Shown piece by piece: positions 43,901-53,389 of a stretch of DNA of 64,000 bases. Origin of the DNA: an uncultured Prevotellaceae bacterium. Its GTDB lineage: Bacteria; Bacteroidota; Bacteroidia; Bacteroidales; Muribaculaceae. Both the position numbers and the translations under genes were made by a program. Numbering within the stretch: the first letter of the stretch is position 1; every line of letters starts with the position of its first letter. The stretch lies in contig CAJLMA010000006.1 in the NCBI GenBank assembly GCA_905207705.1, forward strand, positions 1-64,000, in the 5' to 3' direction. The notes under the pieces were generated by a model, which had not been told where the DNA came from, made no database searches, and saw nothing but the letters and a program-made list of their open reading frames with translations.

Positions 43901-45178
43901 TTACAAACTGTTATAAAAACAACACAAATTATGAACAAAGAAGAATACCGTAATCGCCAACAAGAAAGCCCTAAGCGCAACTGCGCACGCTTTTACCTTC
44001 CCGGCTTTCATGCACAACATGCCAACAAGAACAGGCACGAAAAAGAACCAATGCCCACAGAACAGCTGTGATTCGGTCAACCCGTAGCCAACCACAAAAT
44101 GAATAACGATGTCGATGCAAAAGAACGACACAAACAACTTTGACAACAATTCCTTGCGATTCAATATCAATGACACCACCACAAGCAAGCACACCGCTCC
44201 AATCACAAATTGACAGATTCCGTCGAGATAAGTTCCAAGCGTCTCCGTCTCGGTAGAATAAAAAACACCCGTCTTGTAATGGAACAAAAGTGGTTCCGAC
44301 AAAAAGTTGTTCCAAAAGAACGACAGCTTGTCTACAGTACCACCCACATATTCCATTGCATTATCCATGAAAGCTTGTCCCAAACTCATGTGCTTGACAA
44401 CTATCCGATACACCAGTCCTGCTCCTGTAAGGCAAAAAAACACACTGAAAAGCAGAATGGAGCGAATAAAGTGGGAAATGCCATCTTTTAAGCCTTTTCC
44501 CGACAATAAATCTACAGCCAGCACCTTCAGGCAATTTGTCGATGTGGCACCGGTCATTCCAAAGAAAATCAAGTTGTCTACACAAATGTTCCTGACACCT
44601 TTCAGGGTGACAAGCAGCAACAGCAGCGAAAAGAATATTGTCAAGACAAAAGAATCCACCTGCACCGACAGCAGCATTACATGGGCGAAAGAACAAAAAA
44701 ATGCCAGCAACATAATCGACAGTCCGACAGGGAAACCGTTGACCCGGAATATCTTGAACAACAGCAGTCCACTGAAAGACATCAAAAATGTGGTAAATGT
44801 CAAAAACATCGGCCACCCTATGTCACAGCCGAGGCAATTCAATGCGTAATCGACCAACAACAACGGTAAATACAATAACGAGAGCAAAGGATGCCGTATG
44901 TTCCACTTGAAAATCTTGGTTATGTGTATCATCGGATTTTCATCGGCCAAATAAAACCGCGTGTCGTACCCCATCATCATTGCCTCATTGCCGACATAAT
45001 CGGATTGTGTCAAAAACAATAAGTTGAAACTCAAGAAATAAATAAACAGCACGCACCACACAAGTTTCTCTCCACACGACTTCATTGACAGCAACTCGCC
45101 TAAAACCGACACACCTCCACACAATTCCTGCTTGACAGCCGATTTTAATTTGACATAATTATTTGAAGTGGCAAGCAT
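43901..45178 (-). CDS. Polytopic membrane protein, possible GT-C-type glycosyltransferase
   Basis: A 425-residue protein with about ten hydrophobic helices. An early extracytoplasmic loop contains YDTRFYLADENPMIHITKIFKWNIRHPLL, reminiscent of the first loop of GT-C enzymes that use polyprenyl-linked donors; no motif is decisive. It may belong to a Bacteroidetes DUF family (DUF6080-like), which I cannot confirm. It is 3 bp upstream of the UbiA-like gene, so it may use the polyprenyl-phosphoribose-derived donor. ATG 45178 is the first of two possible starts (the other is 45082). Confidence 0.65.
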   Translation of the reverse strand: MLATSNNYVKLKSAVKQELCGGVSVLGELLSMKSCGEKLVWCVLFIYFLSFNLLFLTQSDYVGNEAMMMGYDTRFYLADENPMIHITKIFKWNIRHPLLSLLYLPLLLVDYALNCLGCDIGWPMFLTFTTFLMSFSGLLLFKIFRVNGFPVGLSIMLLAFFCSFAHVMLLSVQVDSFVLTIFFSLLLLLVTLKGVRNICVDNLIFFGMTGATSTNCLKVLAVDLLSGKGLKDGISHFIRSILLFSVFFCLTGAGLVYRIVVKHMSLGQAFMDNAMEYVGGTVDKLSFFWNNFLSEPLLFHYKTGVFYSTETETLGTYLDGICQFVIGAVCLLVVVSLILNRKELLSKLFVSFFCIDIVIHFVVGYGLTESQLFCGHWFFFVPVLVGMLCMKAGKVKACAVALRAFLLAITVFFFVHNLCCFYNSL

Positions 45179-45302
45179 TACCGACTTGGTAATCGGCTTT
45201 TTATTGGCTTCGGATGGGAATTGCTCCGCATCTTCACATTGAGACCTCGATTTGTCATCCTTTACAAAAGGACACGAACAATCGGTTAAAAAAGAATTTT
45301 TA

Positions 45303-45311
45303 CCCCCCCCC
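45303..45311. repeat. Homopolymer tract of nine C
   Basis: A C9 run in an AT-rich divergent intergenic region (45179-45580), 125 bp before the membrane protein gene and 270 bp before the DUF362 gene. Such tracts can slip during replication. No other feature was recognised in this region. Confidence 0.7.
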
Positions 45312-45580
45312 TAAAATTTAAGTAATTGATTATCATTGTATTATAATCCACGCTATTGAAATTGAATCAGAAAATATGTTATTTATCGTATGTAATGCAA
45401 AATTACAATTTTTTTCATGAAGAATTATCCCATTATCCGATAATTCTCTGTAATTTTAGCATTTGGAACATGATAGCGCCGTTTGAAGATCTTTTCGCGA
45501 CCCCATCCCCATGTTTTCATCACAACAGGTGGAAGCATCCACACTTTAAGCACATGTTTAACTTAACACGAAATTCTACT

Positions 45581-46699
45581 ATGGACAAGTCAAAAGTATT
45601 TTTCACCAACCTGCACACATCTCCATCGTGCAACCTGCTCGACAAGATGGAGCGCCTTATAAAACGTGCCGGAATCGAAAGCATCGATTTCAAAGACCAA
45701 TTCGTAGCTATAAAAATACACTTCGGTGAACCGGGGAATCTTGCATACATCCGTCCAAACTATGCCGCCAGGCTGGCCACGCTGCTTCGCTCGTGGGGTG
45801 CGAAACCGTTCCTCACCGATTGCAACACGCTTTATTCGGGGAAACGTGCCAACGCGGTCGACCACTTGCAAAGTGCCATGGAAAACGGGTTCAACCCCAT
45901 TTCGGCCCAATGCCAGGTGATTATAGCCGACGGACTGAAAGGTACCGAATATCGTGAAATACCTTTGGATGGCGAATACTGCAAAGCTCCGAAGATAGGC
46001 TCGGCACTGGCCGATGCCGACATTGTGATATCGATGACCCACTTCAAGGGGCATGAACAAGCCGGATTTGGCGGAGCGCTGAAAAACTTGGGAATGGGCG
46101 GTGCAAGCGTCGGCGGGAAGCTCGAACTGCATTGCAACTCCCAACCAAAAATCGATATTGACAACTGCAAGGGCTGCAACGTATGCGTGAAACATTGCGC
46201 CCACGACGCAATACACTTGAACCAAAACCGCAAAGCCGAAATCGACTACGACAAGTGCGTGGGTTGCGGGCAATGCGTGGCTCTGTGCCAGCACGATGCC
46301 GCCGTTATGGGTGAAAGCGACACGTCTGAACGTCTTAACTACAAGATAGCCGAATACACTAAGGCCATCTTGAAAGACAAGCCCAATTTCCACATCAGCT
46401 TCATCATGAACGTTTCGCCCGAATGCGACTGCTGGAACCACAACGATGCCGCCATTATCCACGACTTGGGCATCCTCGCGTCGTTCGACCCCGTTGCCCT
46501 CGACCAAGCCTGTGCCGACATGGTAATAGCCGCCCCGGCCATCATGGGCAGCAAGCTCACCGAGGCTCACCCTCATGAGCATCTCGAAGGTGCCGACAAA
46601 TTCCACCTGATGCACCCCGACACCGACTGGAAGGCAGGACTAATCCATGCCCAGAAAATCGGCCTCGGCTCAATGGATTACGAACTTGTCACGGTATGA
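45581..46699 (+). CDS. DUF362 protein with 2x[4Fe-4S] ferredoxin domain
   Basis: A 372-residue iron-sulfur protein. The N-terminal DUF362 domain contains VAIKIHFGEPGN, DCNTLYSG and THFKGHEQAGFGGALKNLGMG. The ferredoxin domain has two clusters: CKGCNVCVKHC and CVGCGQCVALC. The C-terminal part contains ECDCWNHNDAAI and a FDPVALDQACAD segment. Members are uncharacterised redox proteins, usually cytoplasmic. The start ATG 45581 begins the conserved part; 75 upstream codons in frame look non-coding. A stem-loop follows closely. Confidence 0.9.
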   Translation: MDKSKVFFTNLHTSPSCNLLDKMERLIKRAGIESIDFKDQFVAIKIHFGEPGNLAYIRPNYAARLATLLRSWGAKPFLTDCNTLYSGKRANAVDHLQSAMENGFNPISAQCQVIIADGLKGTEYREIPLDGEYCKAPKIGSALADADIVISMTHFKGHEQAGFGGALKNLGMGGASVGGKLELHCNSQPKIDIDNCKGCNVCVKHCAHDAIHLNQNRKAEIDYDKCVGCGQCVALCQHDAAVMGESDTSERLNYKIAEYTKAILKDKPNFHISFIMNVSPECDCWNHNDAAIIHDLGILASFDPVALDQACADMVIAAPAIMGSKLTEAHPHEHLEGADKFHLMHPDTDWKAGLIHAQKIGLGSMDYELVTV

Positions 46700-46714
46700 C
46701 TTTCTTGAGGGACT

Positions 46715-46746
46715 GGATTCCCGGCTTTCAGAGCCGCCGGGAATCC
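46715..46746 (+). terminator. Stem-loop after the DUF362 gene
   Basis: Perfect 11-bp stem GGATTCCCGGC (46715-46725) with GCCGGGAATCC (46736-46746), 15 bp after the stop codon. It lacks a T run, so its efficiency as a terminator is uncertain. Confidence 0.65.
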
Positions 46747-47070
46747 GGCCCACTTCACACTCACACACTACTCTGCCTATAACCTTGAAAGCCAATGATT
46801 AAATTTTGGTGCATAAAAAACAACAAACTCGGGTTTTATCCGAATCTGGTCAAACAATGATACCACCAAAATATGATTTCCCCGATTGGGCAGACACATA
46901 TTTTGCAGAAGGCTTGTTCTAAGTTCTGTTCTGTTATTCAGATATTTATATAATTTGTCCTTAAACCATTGTGGTACAAGGTAATCCCCTGAGTATTCCT
47001 GTGTAGTTTTCTTTTATAATGGTAATCTTTATATACATGTAGAGGTTATAAGCTCTTTTATTAATCCAAG
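46747..47070. other. AT-rich intergenic region, nothing recognised
   Basis: No gene above about 50 codons with plausible codon use, no RNA and no repeat seen. Base composition drops here, marking the left border of the acquired block that contains the restriction island. Confidence 0.4.
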
Positions 47071-47505
47071 TTATATTACTTTTTTCTCATTGGATGCTAA
47101 GCTATAATTATTGCCTTTGTTCTGTTTTTCAGAACCTATCTTTATAAAGAGAATGGATAAAGCCGAGAATGTCAGTTTAGGGATAAATTCCCATATATCA
47201 AAATAGTGAAATTCTGAGCAAATCCAGAAGATGGATGTCCGCAGTATGTAACATTTGCATATTCTTTTCCATGTTGGAATAATGGATTTTTGATAGCTTC
47301 TGATACAAAGACCCCAACCTAACAGGCATATTCCACCATAGAGCAAACTAAATATTCCGGATAGGAACGGAGTGTTATACCCCCAAATAAGCTCTGCTTC
47401 TGATGGTTTGATAATACTGTCATTATACATGTTACTCAATTCATATCCGTACTTAGTCAGTTCGTTCTCTGGATATGGATTGGATACAAACATAAATATC
47501 CCCAA
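47071..47505 (-). CDS. Small membrane protein, unknown
   Basis: A 144-residue protein with about three hydrophobic segments (FLSGIFSLLYGGICLLGWGLC, TSIFWICSEFHYFDIWEF, LTFSALSILFIKIG) and charged termini. Not recognised. Its AT-rich codon use matches the surrounding acquired DNA. The start may lie at either of two N-terminal ATG codons. It may be a cargo gene or a remnant; nothing in its context assigns a role. Confidence 0.5.
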   Translation of the reverse strand: MGIFMFVSNPYPENELTKYGYELSNMYNDSIIKPSEAELIWGYNTPFLSGIFSLLYGGICLLGWGLCIRSYQKSIIPTWKRICKCYILRTSIFWICSEFHYFDIWEFIPKLTFSALSILFIKIGSEKQNKGNNYSLASNEKKVI

Positions 47506-47647
47506 TAGGAAAGAAAAATTTTCCTGTTTTACCCTGCATTTCAGCCATATTGGAGCATAAAAAAGAGAGCTACATCACTGCAACCCTCTGACTTTAAAGT
47601 GACTGAATATCTTTGATTTATGAATCAGCAAGTAGTATAATCTCCCA

Positions 47648-47845
47648 CTATTGCTCCACCGGATTGTTGCAGCGTTTTGCGTCAGGTTGCGTGGAGGTTT
47701 CCTGTTGCAAGGATACGCTTTTATCCTGAAAGTCGTGCAAGTCATCGTAGGTATTTTCACCCTTGATTCGTTCAAGTTTATCTTGAAAACGCTCCCATAC
47801 CATCAAATCCTCGTGCCAACTTTCAGATTCTTCCAAATCATCCAT
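47648..47845 (-). CDS. Small acidic protein downstream of the AlbA_2 gene
   Basis: A 65-residue acidic, probably helical protein (MDDLEESESWHEDLMVWERFQDKLERIKGE start). It begins 9 bp after the AlbA_2 gene stop, on the same strand, consistent with being the last gene of the restriction island. No family was recognised. Confidence 0.5.
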   Translation of the reverse strand: MDDLEESESWHEDLMVWERFQDKLERIKGENTYDDLHDFQDKSVSLQQETSTQPDAKRCNNPVEQ

Positions 47846-47854
47846 AATCTTTTT

Positions 47855-49246
47855 TTATTCTATAATTTGCCAATATCCTTGCTTCCTACCTCCTATACGT
47901 TTCAGTAAGCCAAGCTCTTGAAGTCGGGAAAGATTGTACTTTACACCATCTTCTGTTATTTTAGAAAGGCTTTCGCTTATCTCTTTCCGGGTCGCTTCCG
48001 GATGTCCTTTTAAGAATGACAGTATTGCTTGCTGTTGTTCTGTCAGGTTTTGTATGGCTTTTTGGGTAGTCTTTTGGGTAGTCTTTTGGGTAGTTTTTTG
48101 GTCGCTTTGGATGATTGCCCTTTCCGGGTACTTAAACTTGAATATTGTCCAGATACCCGAAGCATCATATCGGAACTCCGGCGTAGAGAAACCATCCTGC
48201 TTGCAGGCGGTAATGATACGCTCAATGCCGCGTCCCCATGCCTCAATCTCACCTGCACGAAAGAAGGTATTGGCAATATCCGGATTGTAAGACATACTCC
48301 GATGTGAGGACAATAAGGTTTCCACAGTCCACCCTTCAGGCAGCACCCCACCGTTGATTATTTCCAACTTGTTTTCATGCACACGGATTTGAATGGGAGA
48401 AGGTTCTGCATAGTCTTTGTTGATGCAGGCATTCAATAACGCTTCACGCAAAGCCTCACGAGGCATGGGTAATGTTTCTATACGTTGGATACCTTCGTAG
48501 GTAATGATGGCTTTCATGTACTTGGTACACAGCAAGTCCATCAGTTTTACGATTTGCTGGAACAGATTGCCATGCACTTCGTCCTGATACACCAAATCCA
48601 TGCCTTCACGGAAGAAGCCAACCTTCACAAACGCTCCGGTCACATACTTTTCCGGGTCGGGATGGAACAGTAAGGCAGCAGCACGTTTCAAGTAACTGCC
48701 TTCATAAAGTCGGAGCTTTTCCAACAGTCCGTGATTATCGTCCATCAAGTCCGCTTCCTCCATGCGTCCACTCCGTTTGGCATATTTTCGGAACAAATCA
48801 AACGTAGCGTTGTCCAAGTCCTCCGCTTTCAGATAAGGCACAGGTACACCATCCCAAGTCTTACCCTGCTTACGAAGCATGAAGCGGTCGAGTGCCGCTC
48901 CTTTCAGCTCTTGATTGGTTGCGCCGCTACGTTGGTAATACTTGCCACGAAAACTGATGGGATAAGGATAAGCCTCCGACACAATCTCCAAATATTGCTT
49001 TCCGTATTTCTCTTTCAGATTGACATCCACCAAGATGCCCATCATGTCGCGCACCTTGTTCGGAATATCCTCCATCAGTTTCTTGGCATCCTGCACACCA
49101 CACACCTCGCCATTATCCTTTACGCCCACATAAAGGACACCGCCTTGTGCATTGGCAAAGCCACAAATCCATTTCTGGTATTCATCGCGCCAAGACTCTT
49201 TGAATTCTATTTGTTGAGATTCGGTATTCGTCATACTATTATCCAT
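47855..49246 (-). CDS. AlbA_2 (Schlafen-like) putative nucleic-acid-binding ATPase-like regulator
   Basis: A 463-residue protein with an N-terminal AlbA_2/Schlafen-type domain (ESQQIEFKESWRDEYQKWICGFANAQGGVLYVGVKDNG). A central GHKL-like C-terminal domain carries ALREALLNACINKDYAEPSPIQI and AWGRGIERIITACK. A winged-helix region ends the protein (LKGHPEATRKEISESLS). A TTQK repeat linker separates the last two. Such proteins are common passengers of type I restriction loci (for example in Campylobacter). The start at 49246 overlaps hsdR by 8 bp; ATG 49234 is an alternative. Its role, regulatory or defensive, is unknown. Confidence 0.82.
   Translation of the reverse strand: MDNSMTNTESQQIEFKESWRDEYQKWICGFANAQGGVLYVGVKDNGEVCGVQDAKKLMEDIPNKVRDMMGILVDVNLKEKYGKQYLEIVSEAYPYPISFRGKYYQRSGATNQELKGAALDRFMLRKQGKTWDGVPVPYLKAEDLDNATFDLFRKYAKRSGRMEEADLMDDNHGLLEKLRLYEGSYLKRAAALLFHPDPEKYVTGAFVKVGFFREGMDLVYQDEVHGNLFQQIVKLMDLLCTKYMKAIITYEGIQRIETLPMPREALREALLNACINKDYAEPSPIQIRVHENKLEIINGGVLPEGWTVETLLSSHRSMSYNPDIANTFFRAGEIEAWGRGIERIITACKQDGFSTPEFRYDASGIWTIFKFKYPERAIIQSDQKTTQKTTQKTTQKAIQNLTEQQQAILSFLKGHPEATRKEISESLSKITEDGVKYNLSRLQELGLLKRIGGRKQGYWQIIE
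48061..48104 (-). repeat. 12-bp tandem repeat in the AlbA_2 gene
   Basis: Three and a half copies of tttgggtagtct (plus strand), encoding repeated Thr-Thr-Gln-Lys in the linker before the winged-helix region. Copies two and one are identical; copy three differs at one base. Confidence 0.85.
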
Positions 49247-52200
49247 TATATTTCTTGAAATTCTCCGCCTGTTCCAGAATCTCCTTGAATACTTCATCAT
49301 TCGTCACAGGAGGATAGCCATATTCGGCCAAAACCAAAATCAAATCCATTTTCAGCTCCGCTTTGATGTCGTCACGGATAGACCAGTCCGTATACTTAGA
49401 TTTATCCGCTACTATCTTCTTGATTTCTGCTGCAAGTTTCAAGAGCTTCTCTTCCGGATATTCAAATCCAAACTGCTTGGCTATGGCTTTAAGAATATCG
49501 TAAAAGGCTTTTTCTTCGTAGCTGATACCCAAATCAAGGAACGATTTCTTTTCCTTGTTCAACTCCTTCAACAAATCTGCCATCTGATTGGCTACTTCCG
49601 TCAACACTTCGTCCGCAAAAATAGCACTATCTCTACGGTCATTGTATTTATCTACCAAAGCATTCAGACGTTTGGAGAAGTCCACGCCTTTTACTTTGTT
49701 CACCTTCTTGAATTCCGTGATAACGGTTTTCAGCAGACGTTCCATCAACTTTACCTTCGTATTGGGTAATTTCAGTTTGCCCAAGCGCTCCATATATTCC
49801 TCGCTCAACACATCCAAGTTCTCCTTGTCGTTGCCTATTTGGATGATTTCCTCAACACCCTCGGATTGTATGGCTTCCTCTATCATCTCACTGACTCGGT
49901 GATTCATTTGGGAAGCATCTGGCGTATCACCAATGGTCAGTTTATAGATAATGGAGCGTACACCGGTGAAATAATGGATTTCCTCACGTTCCGCATCGCT
50001 GATTTCTTCATTGTTGCTACACAGATTGAAGGCCGATTTCAATTTCTTGGCATGTCCCATAAACAAGTTTTCCTGTTCTTTGGTGCGTTGCACGAACTCA
50101 GCTCCCTTATTCAGACAATCCAGTTGTTCCAAGGGTGTCCCGGTTGTAAATACTGAATAATCGAATACACCGAACATCCGACGGATAATGTCCAATTCAT
50201 CTTTAACCATCGTAACGGATTGCTCGATGCTTTCCACCGAATCCAAATTGGCATCTCCCTGCGCATAGCGTTTCAACGCTACATTCATGTTGCTCTTAAT
50301 GCCGATGTAGTCCACCACCAAGCCTTTCTCCTTTCCCGGATAGACACGGTTTACACGTGAGATGGTCTGTACCAACGTATGCTGTTGCAACGGTTTGTCT
50401 ATATACATCGTATCCAGACAATCTACGTCGAATCCCGTTGTCCACATGTCCACCACGATGGCAATCTTGAAGTTTGACTTAGGCTTCTTGAATTCCTCGG
50501 CAAAGGCACGACGGTCTTCATCCGTTCCCAGCAAATTATACAGTTCCGGTTTATCGTCCTTATTTCGGGTCATTATTAATTTTATCTTCTCAATAGGAAT
50601 TTCTTGGTTCCCATAAAGAGGACGCGGTTCTGCCGCCATCATATAATGGTCTTTATGCGCTTTTTCACCTGGTATCTTTGCCCACTCGGGACGTAAGGCG
50701 ATAATCTTTTTATAAAGGTTGAAAGCGATGATTCGGTTGGAGCAAACGAACATAGCCTTGCCTTCTACCGTACTTCCTTCTTCCACCCGTTTCTCATAGT
50801 GGGCAATGAAATCTTCCGCCACTGCTTGCAGACGGTCGGAGTCTCCCAAGATGCGCTCCATCTTGGTGACGGCTTTTTTGCTTTCTTCTATTTGGTATTC
50901 ATTCGCTCCTTCTTCGGCGCACTGTTTGTAATACTGTTCTATCTCCTGCAACTTCTTGTTGTCGAGTAATACTTTGGCGGCACGCCCTTCATACACAATG
51001 CGCCGAGTGATGCCATCCGTCACTGATTCAGTCATCGTATAGGCATCCACCACTTCGCCAAACACGTCAATCGTGGCATCAATCGGCGTGCCCGTAAAGC
51101 CTACATATGTGGCATTAGGCAACGAATCGTGCAGATACTTGGCAAAACCGTAGTTGCGCTTTACACCCTTATCCGTTTGCCTGACCTGCAAGGAGAGGTT
51201 GGTCTGCGAACGGTGCGCCTCGTCTGAGATGCAGATGATATTAGCCCGTTCCGACAAAAGCCGTGTATCTTCCGTAAATTTATGGATAGTGGTCAGAAAT
51301 ACGCCTCCACTTGTTCGTCCGGCCAAATGTTCGCGCAACTTGTCCCGGCTTTCTACTTCCACCACGCATTCATCACCGATGAACTTCTTGGCCGTACCAA
51401 ACAGTTTGGAAAGCTGGTCGTCCAAGTCAGTACGGTCGGTTATCAACACAATCGTAGGACTGGCAAATCCCTTGCTTCGCATCAGCATACGGCTGAGGAA
51501 CAGCATCGTGATGCTCTTGCCGCAGCCTGTTGCCCCAAAGTAAGTACCTCCTTTCCCATCGCCACCTTCTTGAAGTTTGGAGTGCAAGCGAATATTATCA
51601 AACAGCTTGTGTGTGGCAAAGAATTGCGGATAGCGGCAAACCACCTTCTTTTCGTTCTTCGATGAATCGGGGAAGAATACGAAATCTTTTATCACGCTCA
51701 ACAGCCTTTCTTTCCGGAACAAACCTTGCACCATCGTCAAAAGGGAGTTGATGCCGTCTGTGGCTTTGTCATTTGCTTCTACTTTCCGCCACGCATAAAA
51801 AAAGTCGTAAGGCGAAAACAAAGACCCGTATTTGTTGTTCACCCCATCGCTAATTACTACAAAAGCGTTGTATTTGAATAGATCGGGAATGTCACGACGA
51901 TAACGCACCGTGAGCTGCGTGTAGGCATCCATGATAGTGGTGTCTTCCTTCACGGCACTCTTGAATTCCAATACCACTACGGGCAGACCATTTACATAGA
52001 CAATCCCGTCCGGGATGCGTCGCTCTGAGCCTTGCATCTCCAATTGATTGACGATGCGGAACAGGTTGTTCTTCGTTCCATCTTTGCTAAAATCTATCGG
52101 CTCGATAAACAAATCCGGCAAAGCCGCATCCTCACGCTTCAACGAAAAGCCTTCTGTCATCAACTGATAGGCATGGCGGTTCTGTTCGTACAGAGAGAAG

Positions 52201-52418
52201 CCCACATTGGCAGTCAGCTTGGCTAGTACGCACTCAATCTCCAACGGCGTAATGTTTTCGGCTTTGTATCGGCTGCGCAGGTACAGGCGCATATCGTCTC
52301 GAAGCAAGACATCGCTCACTTCCTTATGGATTTCCTCACCGTTGGTATATATGTAACCCTCTTTCTGAAACAGTTCCATGATGGATAGTTCGAGGGCGTG
52401 TTCATTGAAGTGTGGCAT
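49239..52418 (-). CDS. hsdR: Type I restriction enzyme, R subunit
   Basis: Motor and nuclease subunit of a type I restriction-modification complex, 1059 residues (family usual about 1000-1100). The N-terminal endonuclease domain shows the nuclease motif around VVVLEFKSAVKED. The helicase part has Walker A FGATGCGKSITM, the DEAD-like ISDEAHRSQ, TYVGFTGTPID, and motif VI QTISRVNRVYPGKEKG. A helical C-terminal region docks on HsdM. The frame is intact. It is separated from hsdS by an unrelated membrane-protein gene, 6 bp away. Confidence 0.95.
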   Translation of the reverse strand: MPHFNEHALELSIMELFQKEGYIYTNGEEIHKEVSDVLLRDDMRLYLRSRYKAENITPLEIECVLAKLTANVGFSLYEQNRHAYQLMTEGFSLKREDAALPDLFIEPIDFSKDGTKNNLFRIVNQLEMQGSERRIPDGIVYVNGLPVVVLEFKSAVKEDTTIMDAYTQLTVRYRRDIPDLFKYNAFVVISDGVNNKYGSLFSPYDFFYAWRKVEANDKATDGINSLLTMVQGLFRKERLLSVIKDFVFFPDSSKNEKKVVCRYPQFFATHKLFDNIRLHSKLQEGGDGKGGTYFGATGCGKSITMLFLSRMLMRSKGFASPTIVLITDRTDLDDQLSKLFGTAKKFIGDECVVEVESRDKLREHLAGRTSGGVFLTTIHKFTEDTRLLSERANIICISDEAHRSQTNLSLQVRQTDKGVKRNYGFAKYLHDSLPNATYVGFTGTPIDATIDVFGEVVDAYTMTESVTDGITRRIVYEGRAAKVLLDNKKLQEIEQYYKQCAEEGANEYQIEESKKAVTKMERILGDSDRLQAVAEDFIAHYEKRVEEGSTVEGKAMFVCSNRIIAFNLYKKIIALRPEWAKIPGEKAHKDHYMMAAEPRPLYGNQEIPIEKIKLIMTRNKDDKPELYNLLGTDEDRRAFAEEFKKPKSNFKIAIVVDMWTTGFDVDCLDTMYIDKPLQQHTLVQTISRVNRVYPGKEKGLVVDYIGIKSNMNVALKRYAQGDANLDSVESIEQSVTMVKDELDIIRRMFGVFDYSVFTTGTPLEQLDCLNKGAEFVQRTKEQENLFMGHAKKLKSAFNLCSNNEEISDAEREEIHYFTGVRSIIYKLTIGDTPDASQMNHRVSEMIEEAIQSEGVEEIIQIGNDKENLDVLSEEYMERLGKLKLPNTKVKLMERLLKTVITEFKKVNKVKGVDFSKRLNALVDKYNDRRDSAIFADEVLTEVANQMADLLKELNKEKKSFLDLGISYEEKAFYDILKAIAKQFGFEYPEEKLLKLAAEIKKIVADKSKYTDWSIRDDIKAELKMDLILVLAEYGYPPVTNDEVFKEILEQAENFKKYNG

Positions 52419-52424
52419 AATAAC

Positions 52425-53378
52425 CTATTCTTGAGATTTTAAGTCTACTATTAATTCATTAATTCCAAAATATCTATTAATTGTATTTATTTGATTGAGA
52501 AAATCTATACCAAATTTAACAACTTGATTTCTTAGAATATTGATTACTTCTTCTTGTGTATATACAGAAGCGAAACAGCTAATTTTATAATTCTCTTCTA
52601 TTGTCGCATTTAATAATCCTATTGAAATAGTTGAAATTAAAAAGCCATATGTATATAACTCATTACCTTTCAATAAATCGGGCAGTATAAATTCTTTATT
52701 ATAATCTTTTGATAGAATACAAGCATAGATAGCTAATGTGCCTGTTGCCGATATAGTATTTAAATATGATGTTTTTAATTGCTTAATGAAATCTAGAGTT
52801 TCCTCAGAGCCTTGTTCCCTTTCACTTACAGTTGAAATATTCAAAGAGTTTATCTGCTCTGAAAGTTTATGTTCGGTTTCCAGCATCCGTTCTTTTAGCT
52901 TTTCATCAACACGAAATATAATACTATCTACTTGATTTGTTATAGTATTAGAAGTTGAAGCCAATTTCTTTTCGACAGCAGATATTTTATCTAATGTTCC
53001 ATCTAATTGTTTTGAAATGGTTGTAATTGTTTCTGTAGCATTATCTATTCTTGTAAATTGCTTATACAAATCTGAAGACGATTGTACCGTTACAAATATT
53101 GCTAATACGGATAGAACTAATGAAGTAATAGTTGAACCAAAAGACAAGTAATCAAAAATATTATTATTAGGTCCTCCATATTTTGCAGAGATGATAGTTA
53201 TTATCGCAAAGCTAAGAAATCCCACAATATAATTTCGATGCAACTTAATTATTTTTTGAGTCAAAGAATTTTCCATAGAAGTTTGTAACTTCTTATTATT
53301 CAAATAATCAAAAATGATAGCTACTATTGCTATTAAAGTAGCACAACCAATCATTGTTAAAATAACGACTCTTTCCAT
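52425..53378 (-). CDS. Membrane-anchored coiled-coil protein within the hsd operon
   Basis: A 317-residue, AT-rich gene inserted between hsdS and hsdR. The N-terminal part has about three hydrophobic segments (VVILTMIGCATLIAIVAIIFDYL, YIVGFLSFAIITII, ITSLVLSVLAIFVTV). A long predicted coiled coil follows (about residues 105-190: TRIDNATETITTISKQLDGTLDKIS...), then a possible further helix pair (LLNATIEENYKI region). Not recognised. Its position suggests a passenger gene, perhaps an accessory defence protein; no evidence for mechanism. Confidence 0.7.
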   Translation of the reverse strand: MERVVILTMIGCATLIAIVAIIFDYLNNKKLQTSMENSLTQKIIKLHRNYIVGFLSFAIITIISAKYGGPNNNIFDYLSFGSTITSLVLSVLAIFVTVQSSSDLYKQFTRIDNATETITTISKQLDGTLDKISAVEKKLASTSNTITNQVDSIIFRVDEKLKERMLETEHKLSEQINSLNISTVSEREQGSEETLDFIKQLKTSYLNTISATGTLAIYACILSKDYNKEFILPDLLKGNELYTYGFLISTISIGLLNATIEENYKISCFASVYTQEEVINILRNQVVKFGIDFLNQINTINRYFGINELIVDLKSQE

Positions 53379-53389
53379 AATACTAATTT

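Noticed and set aside
45590..46615. 341-codon minus-strand ORF
   Set aside because: Antisense shadow of the DUF362/ferredoxin gene, which has unmistakable cysteine motifs.
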